From NCBI RefSeq assembly GCF_051014445.1, contig NC_135146.1:3100001-3164000 (forward strand): 64,000 nucleotides of DNA, read 5' to 3'. Below the pieces are notes generated by a model. It had not been told where the DNA came from. It saw only the letters and a list, made by a program, of their open reading frames with translations, and ran no database searches. How positions within the stretch are numbered: position 1 is the first letter of the stretch; each line of letters begins with the position of its first letter. Positions 12,701 to 26,300 of this stretch are shown here, piece by piece. The translations under genes and the position numbers were made by a program. The stretch comes from Colletes latitarsis. Lineage: Eukaryota; Arthropoda; Insecta; Hymenoptera; Colletidae.

Positions 12701-15700
12701 TAGTAATGTTGTACCACACTGAAACAGTGAGTTAATCTTGGATACAATCTGTATTTTAGAGGATAACACTGGTTAGGTCTGGGTTAGGTCTGGTATTTGC
12801 CATCATCTGGCTCATACTTTCGCATTTTTCGCATACTTGTTGGCCAGATCCTGGGCGTTTCCTGGGTCGGATCAGGTAGTAATATGGTACCACACTGAAA
12901 CAGTGAAGTAATCCTGGATTCGATCTATATATTAGAGGGTGACACCGGTTAGGTTTGGGTTAGGTCTGGTATTTGCCATCATCTGGCTCATACTTTCGCA
13001 TTTTTCGCATACTTGTTGGCCAGATCCTGGGCGTTTTCTGGTTTGGATCACGTAGTAATGTAGAACCACTCTGAAACAGTGAGTTAAACCTGGATTCAAT
13101 CTATATATTAGAGGATAACACCGGTTAGGTCAGGGTTAGGTCTGGTATTTGCCATCGTCTACCTTACACTTTCGTATTTTTCGCATACTTGTTGGCCAGA
13201 TCCAGGGCGTTTTCTGGTTTGGATCACGTAGTAATGTGGTACCACACTCAAGCAGTGAGTTAAACCTGGATTCAATCTATATTTTAGAGGATAACTCCGC
13301 CTAGGTCAGGGTTAGGTCTGGTATTTGCCATCATCTGGCTCTTACTTTCGCATTTCTCGCATACTTTTTGGCCAGATCCTGGGCGCTTTCTGGGTTGGAT
13401 CTGGTAGTAGTGTGGTACCACACTGAAACAGTGAGTTAAACCTGGGTTCGATCTATATTTTAAAGGATAACACCGGTTTGGTCGGGGTGAGGGCTGGGAT
13501 TTGCCATCATCTGGCTCTTACTTTCGCATTTTTCGCATACTTGATGGCCAGATCCTGGGCGTTTTGTGGTTTGGGTCACGTAGTAATGTGGTGCCACACT
13601 GCAACAGTGAGTTAAACCTGGATTCAATCTATATTTTAGAGGATAACACCGGTTAGGTCAGGGTTAGGTCTGGTATTTTCCATCATCTGGCTCAACACTT
13701 TCGCATTTTCCACATACTTTTTGGCCAGATCCTGGGCGTTTCTGGTCTGGATCACGTAGTAATGTGGTACCACACTGAAACAGTGAGTTAATCCTGGATA
13801 CAATCTATATTTTAGAGGATAACACCGGTTAGGTCAGGGTTAGGTCTGGTATTTGCCATCATCTGGCTCATACTTTCGCATTTTTCGCATACTTGTTGGC
13901 CAGATCCTGGGCGTTTTCGGGTTTGGGTCACGTAGTAATGTAGAACCACTCTGAAGCAGTGAGTTAAACAAGGATGCAATCTATATTTTAGAGGATAACA
14001 CCGGTTAGGTCAGGGTTAGGTCTGGTATTTGCCATCATCTGGCTCATACCTTCGCATTTTTCGCATACTTGTTGGCCAGATCCTGGGCGTTTTCGGGTTT
14101 GGGTCACGTAGTAATGTAGAACCACTCTGAAGCAGTGAGTTAAACAAGGATGCAATCTATATTTTAGAGGATAACACCGGTTAGGTCAGGGTTAGGTCTG
14201 GTATTTGCCATCATCTGGCTCATACTTTCGCATTTTTCGCATTCTTGTTGGCCAGATCCTGGGCGCTTTCTGGGTTGGATCTGGTAGTAGTGTGGTACCG
14301 CACTGAAGCAGTGAAGTAATCCTGGATTCGATCTATATATTTGAGGGTAAGACCGGTTAGGTCAGGGTTAGGTCTGGTATTTGCCATCATCTGGCTCATA
14401 CATTCGCATTTGTAACATACTTGTTTGTCCGATCCTGGGCTTTTCCTGGATTGGGTCACGTAGTAATGTGGCAACACACTGAATCAGTGAGTTAAACCTG
14501 GGTCCGATCAATATTTTGGAGGATAACTCCGGTTACGTCAGGGTTAGATCTCGTATTTGCCATCATCTGGCTCATACTTTCGCATTTTTCTCATACTTGT
14601 TGGCCAGATCCTGGGCGTTCTCTGGTTTGGATCACGTAGTAATGTGTCACCACACTGAAACAGTGAGTTAATCATGGATTCAATCTATATTTTAGAGGAT
14701 GACACCGGTTAGGTCAGGGTTAGGTCTGGTATTTGCCATCATCTGGCTCATACTTTCGCATTTTTCGCATACTTGTTGGCCAGATCCTGGCCGTTTTCTG
14801 GTTTGGATAACGTAGTAATGTAGAACCACTCTGAAACTGTGAGTTAAACCTGGATCCAATCTATATTTTACAGGATAACACCGATTAGGTCAGGGTTAGT
14901 TCTGGTATTTGCCATCATCTGGCTCATACTTTCGCATTTTTCTCATACTTGTTGGCCAGATCCTGGGCGTTTTTTGGTTTGGATCACGTAGTAATGTGTC
15001 ACCACACTGAAACAGTGAGTTAATCATGGATTCAATCTATATTTTAGAGGATGACACCGGTTAGGTCAGGGTTAGGTCTGGTATTTGCCATCATCTGGCT
15101 CATACTTTCGCATTTTTCGCATACTTGTTGGCCAGATCCTGGCCGTTTTCTGGTTTGGATAACGTAGTAATGTAGAACCACTCTGAAACTGTGAGTTAAA
15201 CCTGGATCCAATCTATATTTTACAGGATAACACCGGTTAGGTCAGGGTTAGGTCTGGTATTTGCCATCATCTGGCTCATGCTTTCGCATTTTTCGCATAC
15301 ATGTTGGCCAGATTCCGGGCGTTTTCTGGTTTGGATCACGTAGTAACGTGGTACCACACTAAAACGGTGAGTTAATCCTGCATTCGATCTATATATTAGA
15401 GGGTTACACCGGTTAGGTTTGGGTTAGGTCTGGTATTTGCCATCATCTGGCTCATACTTTCGCATTTTTCGCATTCTTGTTGGCCAGATCCTGGGCGCTT
15501 TCTGGGTTGGATCTGGTAGTAGTGTGGTACCGCACTGAAGCAGTGAAGTAATCCTGGATTCGATCTATATATTTGAGGGTAAGACCGGTTAGGTCAGGGT
15601 TAGGTCTGGTATTTGCCATCATCTGGCTCATACTTTCGCATTTTTCGCATCCTTGTTGGCCAGATCCTGGCCGTTTTCTGGTTTGGATAACGTAGTAATG

Positions 15701-17589
15701 TAGAACCACTCTGAAACTGTGAGTTAAACCTGGATCCAATCTATATTTTACAGGATAACACCGGTTAGGTCAGGGTTAGGTCTGGGATTTGCCATAATCT
15801 GGCTCATGCTTTCGCATTTTTCGCATACTTTTTGGCCAGATCCTGGGCGTTTTCGGGTTTGGGTCACGCAGTAATGTGGTATCACACTGCAAGAGTGAGT
15901 TAAACCCGGATTCAATCTATATAATAGAAGAATAACACCAGTTAGGTCAGGGTTAGGTCTTATATTTGCCATCATCTGGCTCATACTTTCGCATTTTCCG
16001 CATACTTGTAGGCCAGATCCTGGGCGTTTTCTGGTTTGGATCACGTAGTAATGTGGTATCACACTGCAAGGGTGAGTTAAACCTGGATTCAATCTATATA
16101 ATAGAAGAATAACACCAGTTAGGTCAGGGTTAGGTCTGATATTTGCCATCATCTGGCTCTTACTTTCGCATTTTTCGCATACTTGTTGGCCAGATCCTGC
16201 GCGCTTTCTGGGTTGGATCTGGTAGTAGTGTGGTACCGCACTGAAGCAGTGAAGTAATCCTGGATTCGATCTATATATTAGAGGGTAACACCGGTTAGGT
16301 TTGGATTAGGTCTGGTATTTGCCATCATCTGGCTCATGCTTTCGCATTTTTCGCGTACTTGTTGGCCAGATCCTGGTCGTTTTCTGGTATGGATCACGTA
16401 GTACTGTGGTACCACACTGAAACAGTGAGTTAAACCTGGGTTCGATCTATATTTTAAAGGATACCACCGGTTTGGTCGGGGTGTGGGCTGGGGTTTGCCA
16501 TCATCTGGCTCATAGTTTCGCATTTTTCGCATACTTACTGGCCAGATACTGGGCGATTCTGGTTTGGATCACGTAGTAATATGGTTCCACACAACATCAG
16601 TGACTTAAACCTGGATACAATCTATATTTTAAAGGATAACACTGGTTAGTTCAGGGTTATGTCTGGTATTTGCCATCATCTGGCTCATACATTCGCATTT
16701 TTCGCATACTTGTTGGCCAGGTCCTGGGCGTTTTCTGGTTTGGATCACGTAGTAATGTGGTACCACACTGAAACAGTGAGTTAATCATGGATTCAATCTA
16801 TATTTTAGAGGATAACACGGGTTAGGTCAGGGTTAGGTCTGGTATTTGCCATCATCTGGCTCATACTTTCGCATTTTTCGCATACTTGTTGGCCAGATCC
16901 TGGGCGTTTCTGGTCTGGATCACGTAGTAATGTGGTACCACACTGAAACAGTGAGTTAATCATGGATTCAATCTATACTTTAGAGGATAACACCGGTTAG
17001 GTCAGGGTTAGGTCTGGTATTTTCCATCATCTGGCCCATACTTTCGCATTTTTCGCATACTTGTTGGCCAGATCCTGGGCGTTTTCTGGTTTGGATCACG
17101 TAGTAATGTAGAACCACTCCGAAACAGTGTGTTTATCTTGGATTCAATCTATATTTTAGAGGATAACACCGGTTAGGTCAGGGTTAGGTCTGGTATTTGC
17201 CATCATCTGGCTCATACTTTCGCATTTTTCGCATACTTGTTGGCCAGTGCCTGGGCGTTATCGGGTTTGGGTCACGTAGTAATGTAGAACCACTCTGAAG
17301 CAGTGAGTTAAACAAGGATGCAATCTACATTTTAGAGGATAACAGCGGCTAGGTCAGGGTTAGGTCTGGTATTTGCCATCATCTGGCCCATACTTTCGCA
17401 TTTTTTGCATACTTTTTGGCCAGATCCTGGGCGTTTTGTGGTTTGGATCACGTAGTAATGTAGAACCACTCTGAAACAGTGAGTTAAACAAGCATGCAAT
17501 CTATATTTTAGAGGATAACAGCGGCTAGGTCAGGGTTAGGTCTGGTAGTTGCCATCATCTGGCCCATACTTTCGCATTTTTTGCACACT

Positions 17590-20000
17590 TGTTGGCCAGA
17601 TCCTGGGCGTTTTCTGGTTTGGGACACGTAGTAATGTGGTACCACACTGAATCAGTGAGTTTATCTTGGATTCAATCTATATTTTAGAGGATAACAGCGG
17701 CTAGGTCAGGGTTCGGTCTGGTATTTGCCATCATCTGGCCCATACTTTCGCATTTTTCGCATACTTGTTGGCCAGATCCTGGGCGTTTTCTGGTTTGGAT
17801 CAGGTAGTAATGTAGAACCACTCTGAAACAGTGAGTTAAAGCTGGATTCAATCTATATTTTAGAGGATAACACCGGTTAGGTCAGGGTTAGGTCTGGTAT
17901 TTGCCATCATCTGGCTCATACTTTCGCATTTTTCGCATACTTGTTGGCCTGATCCTGGGCGTTTTCTGGTTTGGGTTACGTAGTAATGTGGTACCGCACT
18001 GAAGCAGTGAAGTAATCCTGGATTCGATCTATATATTAGAGGGTAACACCGGTTAGGTTTGGATTACGTCTGGTGTTTGCCATCATCTGGCTCATGCTTT
18101 CGCATTTTTCGCATACTTGTTGGCCAGATGCAGGGCGTTTTCGGGTTTGGGTCACGTAGTAATGTGGTATCACACTGCAAGAGTGAGTTAAACCTGGATT
18201 CAATCTATATAATAGAAGGATAACACCAGTTAGGTCAGAGTTAGGTCTGGTATTTGCCATCATCTGGCTCTTACTTTCGCATTTTTCGCATACTTGTTGG
18301 CCAGATCCTGGGCGTTTTCTGGTTTGGATCACGTAGTAATGTGGTACCACACTGAAACAGTGAGTTAATCTTGGATACAATCTATATTTTAGAGGATAAC
18401 ACTGGTTAGGTCAGGGTTAGGTCTGGTGTTTGCCATCATCTGGCTTATACTTTCGCCTTTTTCACCTACTTGTTGGCCAGATCCTGGGCGTTTTCTGGGT
18501 TGGATCAGGTAGTAGTGTGGTACCGCACTGAAACAGTGAAGTACTCCTGGATTCGATCTATATATTAGAGGGTGACACCGGTTAGGTCAGGGTTAGGTCT
18601 GGTATTTGCAATCATCTGGCTCATACATTCGCATTTTTCGCATACTTGTTGTCCAGATCCTGGGCGTTTTCTGGTTTGGATCACGTAGTAATGTGGTACC
18701 ACACTCAAACAGTGAGTTAAACCTGGATCCAATCAATGTTTTACAGGATAACACCGGTTAGTTCAGGGTTAGGACTGGTATTTGCCAACATCTGGCTCAT
18801 AGTTTCGCATTTTTCGCATACTAATTGGCCAGATACTTGGCATTTTCTGGTTTGGATCACGTAGTAATGTGGTTCCACACTGCATCAGTGAGTTAAACCT
18901 GGATACAATCTATGTTTTAGAGGATAACACCGGTTAGGTCGGGGTTAGGTCTGGTATTTGCCATCATCTGGCTCATACTTTCGCATTTTTCGCCTACTTG
19001 TTGGCCAGACCCTTGGCGTTTTCTGGTTTGTATCAGGTTGTAATGTGGTACCACACTGAAACAGTGAATTAAACCCGGGTCCGAGCTATATTTTAAAGGA
19101 TAACACCGGTTAGTCGGGGTGAGGCCTGGGATTTGCCATCATCAGGATCATAGTTTCGCATTTTTCGCATACTTTTTGGCCAGATCCTGGGCGTTTTCTG
19201 GTTTGGCCCACGTAGTAATGTGGTACCACACTCAAACAGTGAGTTAAACCTGGATTCAATCTATATATTAGAGGATAACACCGGTTAGGTCAGGGTTAGG
19301 TCTGGTATTTGCAATCATCTGGCTCATACAATCGCATTTTTCGCATACTTGTTGGCCAGATCCTGGGCGTTTTCTGGTTTGGATCACGTAGTAATGTGGT
19401 ACCACTCACAAACAGTGAGTTAAACCTTGATCCAATCTATATTTTACAGGATAACACCGGTTAGGTCAGGGTTAGGTCTGGTATTTGCCATCGTCTGCAT
19501 CATACTTTCGTATTTTTCGCATACTTGTTGGCCAGATCCTGGGCGTTTTCTGGTTTGGCTCACGTAGTAATGTGGTACCACACTCAAACAGTGAGTTAAA
19601 CCTGGATCCAATCTATATTTTACAGGATAACACCGGTTAGCTCAGGGTTAGGTCTGGTATTTGCCATTGTCTACCTCATACTTTCGTATTTCTCACCTAC
19701 TTGTTGGCCAGATCCTGGGCGTTTTCTGGGTTGGATCAGGTAGTAGTGTGGTACCGCACTGAAACAGTGAAGTACTCCTGGATTCGATCTATATATTAGA
19801 GGGTGACACCGGTTAGGTCAGTGTTAGGTCTGGTATTTGCAATCATCTGGCTCATACATTCGCATTTTTCGCATACTTGTTTTCCAGATCCTGGGCGTTT
19901 TCTGGTTTGGATCACGTAGTAATGTGGTACCACACTCAAACAGTGAGTTAAACCTGGATCCAATCTATATTTTACAGGATAACACCGGTTAGCTCAGGGT
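17590..20000 (+). repeat. Duplicated satellite block, left copy (about 2.4 kb)
   Basis: This stretch matches about 20934-23344 at a constant offset of 3344 bp, exactly 19 monomers. Shared rare variants include GGTCAGGGTTCGGTC (17701 and 21045), the GCCAACATCTGG monomer (18784 and 22128), GGCCCACGTAG and ACCACTCACAAAC. The match is lost near 20000/23344, where one copy has a CATTGTCAACC-type monomer and the other an AATCATCTGG-type monomer. Boundaries are approximate. Confidence 0.8.
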
Positions 20001-20933
20001 TAGGTCTGGTATTTGCCATTGTCAACCTCATACTTTCGTATTTCTCACCTACTTGTTGGCCAGATCCTGGGCGTTTTCTGGGTTGGATCAGGTAGTAGTG
20101 TGGTACCGCACTGAAACAGTGAAGTACTCCTGGATTCGATCTATATATTAGAGGGTGACACCGGTTAGGTCAGGGTTAGGTCTGGTATTTGCCATCATCT
20201 GGCCCATACTTTCGCATTTTTCGCATACTTGTTGGCCAGATCCTGGGCGTTTTCTGGTTTGGATCACGTAGTAATGTAGAACCACTCCGAAACAGTGTGT
20301 TTATCTTGGATTCAATCTATATTTTAGAGGATAACACCGGTTAGGTCAGGGTTAGGTCTGGTATTTGCCATCATCTGGCTCATACTTTCGCATTTTTCGC
20401 ATACTTGTTGGCCAGAACCTGGGCGTTTTCTTGTTTGGGTTACGTAGTAATGTGGATTCACACTGCAACAGTGAGTTAACCCTGGATTCAATCTATATTT
20501 TAGTGGATAACACCGGTTCGGTCGGGGTGAGGGCTGGGATTTGCCATCATCTGGCTCATACTTTCGCATTTTTCGCATACTTGTTGGCCAGTGCCTGGGC
20601 GTTATCGGGTTTGGGTCACGTAGTAATGTAGAACCACTCTGAAGCAGTGAGTTAAACAAGGATGCAATCTACATTTTAGAGGATAACAGCGGCTAGGTCA
20701 GGGTTAGGTCTGGTATTTGCCATCATCTGGCCCATACTTTCGCATTTTTTGCACACTTGTTGGCCAGATCCTGGGCGTTTTCTGGTTTGGGACACGTAGT
20801 AATGTGGTACCACACTGAATCAGTGAGTTTATCTTGGATTCAATCTATATTTTAGAGGATAACTCCGGTTAGGTCAGGGTTAGGTCTGGTATTTGCCATC
20901 ATCTGACTCATACTTTCGTATTTTTCGCATACT

Positions 20934-23344
20934 TGTTGGCCAGATCCTGGGCGTTTTCTGGTTTGGGACACGTAGTAATGTGGTACCACACTGAATCAGT
21001 GAGTTTATCTTGGATTCAATCTATATTTTAGAGGATAACAGCGGCTAGGTCAGGGTTCGGTCTGGTATTTGCCATCATCTGGCCCATACTTTCGCATTTT
21101 TCGCATACTTGTTGGCCAGATCCTGGGCGTTTTCTGGTTTGGATCAGGTAGTAATGTAGAACCACTCTGAAACAGTGAGTTAAAGCTGGATTCAATCTAT
21201 ATTTTAGAGGATAACACCGGTTAGGTCAGGGTTAGATCTGGTATTTGCCATCATCTGGCTCATACTTTCGCATTTTTCGCATACTTGTTGGCCTGATCCT
21301 GGGCGTTTTCTGGTTTGGGTTACGTAGTAATGTGGTACCGCACTGAAGCAGTGAAGTAATCCTGGATTCGATCTATATATTAGAGGGTAACACCGGTTAG
21401 GTTTGGATTACATCTGGTATTTGCCATCATCTGGCTCATGCTTTCGCATTTTTCGCATACTTGTTGGCCAGATGCTGGGCGTTTTCGGGTTTGGGTCACG
21501 TAGTAATGTGGTACCACACTGAAACAGTGAGTTAAACCTGGATTCAATCTATATAATAGAAGGATAACACCAGTTAGGTCAGAGTTAGGTCTGGTATTTG
21601 CCATCATCTGGCTCTTACTTTCGCATTTTTCGCATACTTGTTGGCCAGATCCTGGGCGTTTTCTGGTTTGGATCACGTAGTAATGTGGTACCACACTGAA
21701 ACAGTGAGTTAATCTTGGATACAATCTATATTTTAGAGGATAACACTGGTTAGGTCAGGGTTAGGTCTGGTGTTTGCCATCATCTGGCTTATACTTTCGC
21801 CTTTTTCACCTACTTGTTGGCCAGATCCTGGGCGTTTTCTGGGTTGGATCAGGTAGTAGTGTGGTACCGCACTGAAACAGTGAAGTACTCCTGGATTCGA
21901 TCTATATATTAGAGGGTGACACCGGTTAGGTCAGGGTTAGGTCTGGTATTTGCAATCATCTGGCTCATACATTCGCATTTTTCGCATACTTGTTGTCCAG
22001 ATCCTGGGCGTTTTCTGCTTTGGATCACGTAGTAATGTGGTACCACACTCAAACAGTGAGTTAAACCTGGATCCAATCAATGTTTTACAGGATAACACCG
22101 GTTAGTTCAGGGTTAGGACTGGTATTTGCCAACATCTGGCTCATAGTTTCGCATTTTTCGCATACTAATTGGCCAGATACTTGGCATTTTCTGGTTTGGA
22201 TCACGTAGTAATGTGGTTCCACACTGCATCAGTGAGTTAAACCTGGATACAATCTATGTTTTAGAGGACAACACCGGTTACGTCGGGGTTAGGTCTGGTA
22301 TTTGCCATCATCTGGCTCATACTTTCGCATTTTTCGCCTACTTGTTGGCCAGACCCTTGGCGTTTTCTGGTTTGTATCAGGTTGTAATGTGGTACCACAC
22401 TGAAACAGTGAATTAAACCCGGGTCCGAGCTATATTTTAAAGGATAACACCGGTTAGTCGGCGTGAGGCCTGGGATTTGCCATCATCTGCATCATACTTT
22501 CGTATTTTTCGCATACTTGTTGGCCAGATCCTGGGCGTTTTCTGGTTTGGCCCACGTAGTAATGTGGTACCACACTCAAACAGTGAGTTAAACCTGGATT
22601 CAATCTATATATTAGAGGATAACACCGGTTAGGTCAGGGTTAGGTCTGGTATTTGCAATCATCTGGCTCATACAATCGCATTTTTCGCATACTTGTTGGC
22701 CAGATCCTGGGCGTTTTCTGGTTTGGATCACGTAGTAATGTGGTACCACTCACAAACAGTGAGTTAAACCTTGATCCAATCTATATTTTACTGGATAACA
22801 CCGGTTAGGTCAGGGTTAGGTCTGGTATTTGCCATCGTCTGCATCATACTTTCGTATTTTTCGCATACTTGTTGGCCAGATCCTGGGCGTTTTCTGGTTT
22901 GGCTCACGTAGTAATGTGGTACCACATTCAAACAGTGAGTTAAACCTGGATCCAATCTATATTTTACAGGATAACACCGGTTAGGTCAGGGTTAGGTCTG
23001 GTATTTGCCATTGTCTACCTCATACTTTCGTATTTCTCACCTACTTGTTGGCCAGATCCTGGGCGTTTTCTGGGTTGGATCAGGTAGTAGTGTGGTACCG
23101 CACTGAAACAGTGAAGTACTCCTGGATTCGATCTATATATTAGAGGGTGACACCGGTTAGGTCAGGGTTAGGTCTGGTATTTGCAATCATCTGGCTCATA
23201 CATTCGCATTTTTCGCATACTTGTTTTCCAGATCCTGGGCGTTTTCTGGTTTGGATCACGTAGTAATGTGGTACCACACTCAAGCAGTGAGTTAAACCTG
23301 GATCCAATCTATATTTTACAGGATAACACCGGTTAGGTCAGGGT
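20934..23344 (+). repeat. Duplicated satellite block, right copy (about 2.4 kb)
   Basis: Partner of the block at about 17590-20000, 3344 bp (19 monomers) away. The two copies share the same order of subtype monomers, with a few differences; for example the monomer at 22482 is a TCATCTGCATC type where the partner has TCATCAGGATC. The end points were judged by eye. Confidence 0.8.
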
Positions 23345-26300
23345 TAGGTCTGGTATTTGCAATCATCTGGCTCATACAATCGCATTTTTCGCATACTTGT
23401 TGGCCAGAGCCTGGGCGTTTTCTGGTTTGGATCACGCAGTAATGTAGAACCACTCTGAAACAGTGAGTTAAACCTGGATTCAATCTATATATTAGAGGAT
23501 AACACCGGTTAGGTCAGGGTTAGGTCTGGTATTTGCAATCATCTGGCTCATACATTCGCATTTTTCGCATACTTGTTTTCCAGATCCTGGGCGTTTTCTG
23601 GTTTGGATCACGTAGTAATGTGGTACCACACTCAAACAGTGAGTTAAACCTGGATCCAATCTATATTTTACAGGATAACACCGGTTAGGTCAGGGTTAGG
23701 TCTGGTATTTGCCATTGTCTACCTCATACTTTCGTATTTCTCACCTACTTGTTGGCCAGATCCTGGGCGCTTTCTGGGTTGGATCAGGTAGTAGTGTGGT
23801 ACCGCACTGAAACAGTGAGTTAAACCTGGATTCAATCTATATATTAGAGGATAACACCGGTTAGGTCAGGGTTAGGTCTGGTATTTGCCATCATCTGGCT
23901 CATACTTTCGCATTTTTCGCATACTTGTTGGCCAGATCCTGGGCGTTTTCTGGGTTGGATCAAGATAGTAGTGTGGTACCGCACTGAAACAGTGAAGTAA
24001 TCCTGGATTCGATCTATATATTAGAGGGTGACACCGGTTAGGTTTGGGTTAGGTCTGGTATTTGCCATCATCTGGCTCATACTTTCGCATTTTTCGCATA
24101 CTTGTTGGCCAGATCCTGGGCGTTTTCTGGTTTGGATCACGTAGTAATGTGGTACCACACTCAAACAGTGAGTTAAACCTGGATCCAATCTATATTTTAC
24201 AGGATAACACCGGTTAGGTCAGGGTTAGGTCTGGTATTTGCAATCATCTGGCTCATACAATCGCATTTTTCGCATACTTGTTGGCCAGAGCCTGGGCGTT
24301 TTCTGGTTTGGATCAGGCAGTAATGTAGAACCACTCTGAAACAGTGAGTTAAACCTGGATTCAATCTATATATTAGAGGATAACACCGGTTAGGTCAGGG
24401 TTAGGTCTGGTATTTGCAATCATCTGGCTCATACATTCGCATTTTTCGCATACTTGTTTTCCAGATCCTGGGCGTTTTCTGGTTTGGATCACGTAGTAAT
24501 GTGGTACCACACTCAAACAGTGAGTTAAACCTGGATCCAATCTATATTTTACAGGATAACACCGGTTAGGTCAGGGTTAGGTCTGGTATTTGCCATTGTC
24601 TACCTCATACTTTCGTATTTCTCACCTACTTGTTGGCCAGATCCTGGGCGTTTTCTGGGTTGGATCAGGTAGTAGTGTGGTACCGCACTGAAACAGTGAA
24701 GTACTCCTGGATTCGATCTATATATTAGAGGGTGACACCGGTTAGGTCAGGGTTAGGTCTGGTATTTGTAATCATCTGGCTCATACATTCGCATTTTTCG
24801 CATACTTGTTTTCCAGATCCTGGGCGTTTTCTGGTTTGGATCACGTAGTAATGTGGTACCACACTCAAACAGTGAGTTAAACCTGGATCCAATCTATATT
24901 TTACAGGATAACACCGGTTAGGTCAGGGTTAGGTCTGGTATTTGCCATTGTCTACCTCATACTTTCGTATTTCTCACCTACTTGTTGGCCAGGTCCTGGG
25001 CGCTTTCTGGGTTGGATCAGGTAGTAGTGTGGTACCGCACTGAAACAGTGAGTTAAACCTGGATTCAATCTATATATTAGAGGATAACACCGGTTAGGTC
25101 AGGGTTAGGTCTGGTATTTGCCATCATCTGGCTCATACTTTCGCATTTTTCGCATACTTGTTGGCCAGATCCTGGGCGTTTTCTGGGTTGGATCTGATAG
25201 TAGTGTGGTACCGCACTGAAACAGTGAAGTAATCCTGGATTCGATCTATATATTAGAGGGTGACACCGGTTAGGTTTGGGTTAGGTCTGGTATTTGCCAT
25301 CATCTGGCTCATACTTTCGCATTTTTCGCATACTTGTTGGCCAGATCCTGGGCGTTTTCTGGTTTGGATCACGTAGTAATGTAGAACCACTCTGAAACAG
25401 TGAGTTAAACCTGGATTCAATCTATATATTAGAGGATAACACCGGTTAGGTCAGGGTTAGGTCTGGTATTTGCAATCATCTGGCTCATACATTCGCATTT
25501 TTCGCATACTTGTTGGCCAGATCCTGGGCGTTTTCTGGGTTGGATCTGATAGTAGTGTGGTACCGCACTGAAACAGTGAAGTAATCCTGGATTCGATCTA
25601 TATATTAGAGTGTGACACCGGTTAGGTTTGGGTTAGGTCTGGTATTTGCCATCATCTGGCTCATACTTTCGCATTTTTCGCATACTTGTTGGCCAGATCC
25701 TGGGCGTTTTCTGGTTTGGATCACGTAGTAATGTAGAACCACTCTGAAACAGTGAGTTAATCTTGGATTCAATCTATATTTTAGAGGATGACACCGGTTA
25801 GGTCAGGGTTAGGTCTGGTATTTGCCATCATCTGCATCATACTTTCGTATTTTTCGCATACTTGTTGGCCACATCCTGGGCGTTTTCTGGTTTGGCTCAC
25901 GTAGTAATGTGGTACCACACTCAAACAGTGAGTTAAACCTGGATCCAATCTATATTTTACAGGATAACACCGGTTAGGTCAGGGTTAGGTCTGGTATTTG
26001 CCATTGTCTACCTCATACTTTCGTATTTCTCACCTACTTGTTGGCCAGATCCTGGGCGTTTTCTGGGTTGGATCAGGTAGTAGTGTGGTACCGCACTGAA
26101 ACAGTGAAGTACTCCTGGATTCGATCTATATATTAGAGGGTGACACCGGTTAGGTCAGGGTTAGGTCTGGTATTTGCAATCATCTGGTTCATACATTCGC
26201 ATTTTTCGCATACTTGTTTTCCAGATCCTGGGCGTTTTCTGGTTTGGATCACGTAGTAATGTGGTACCACACTCAAACAGTGAGTTAAACCTGGATCCAA

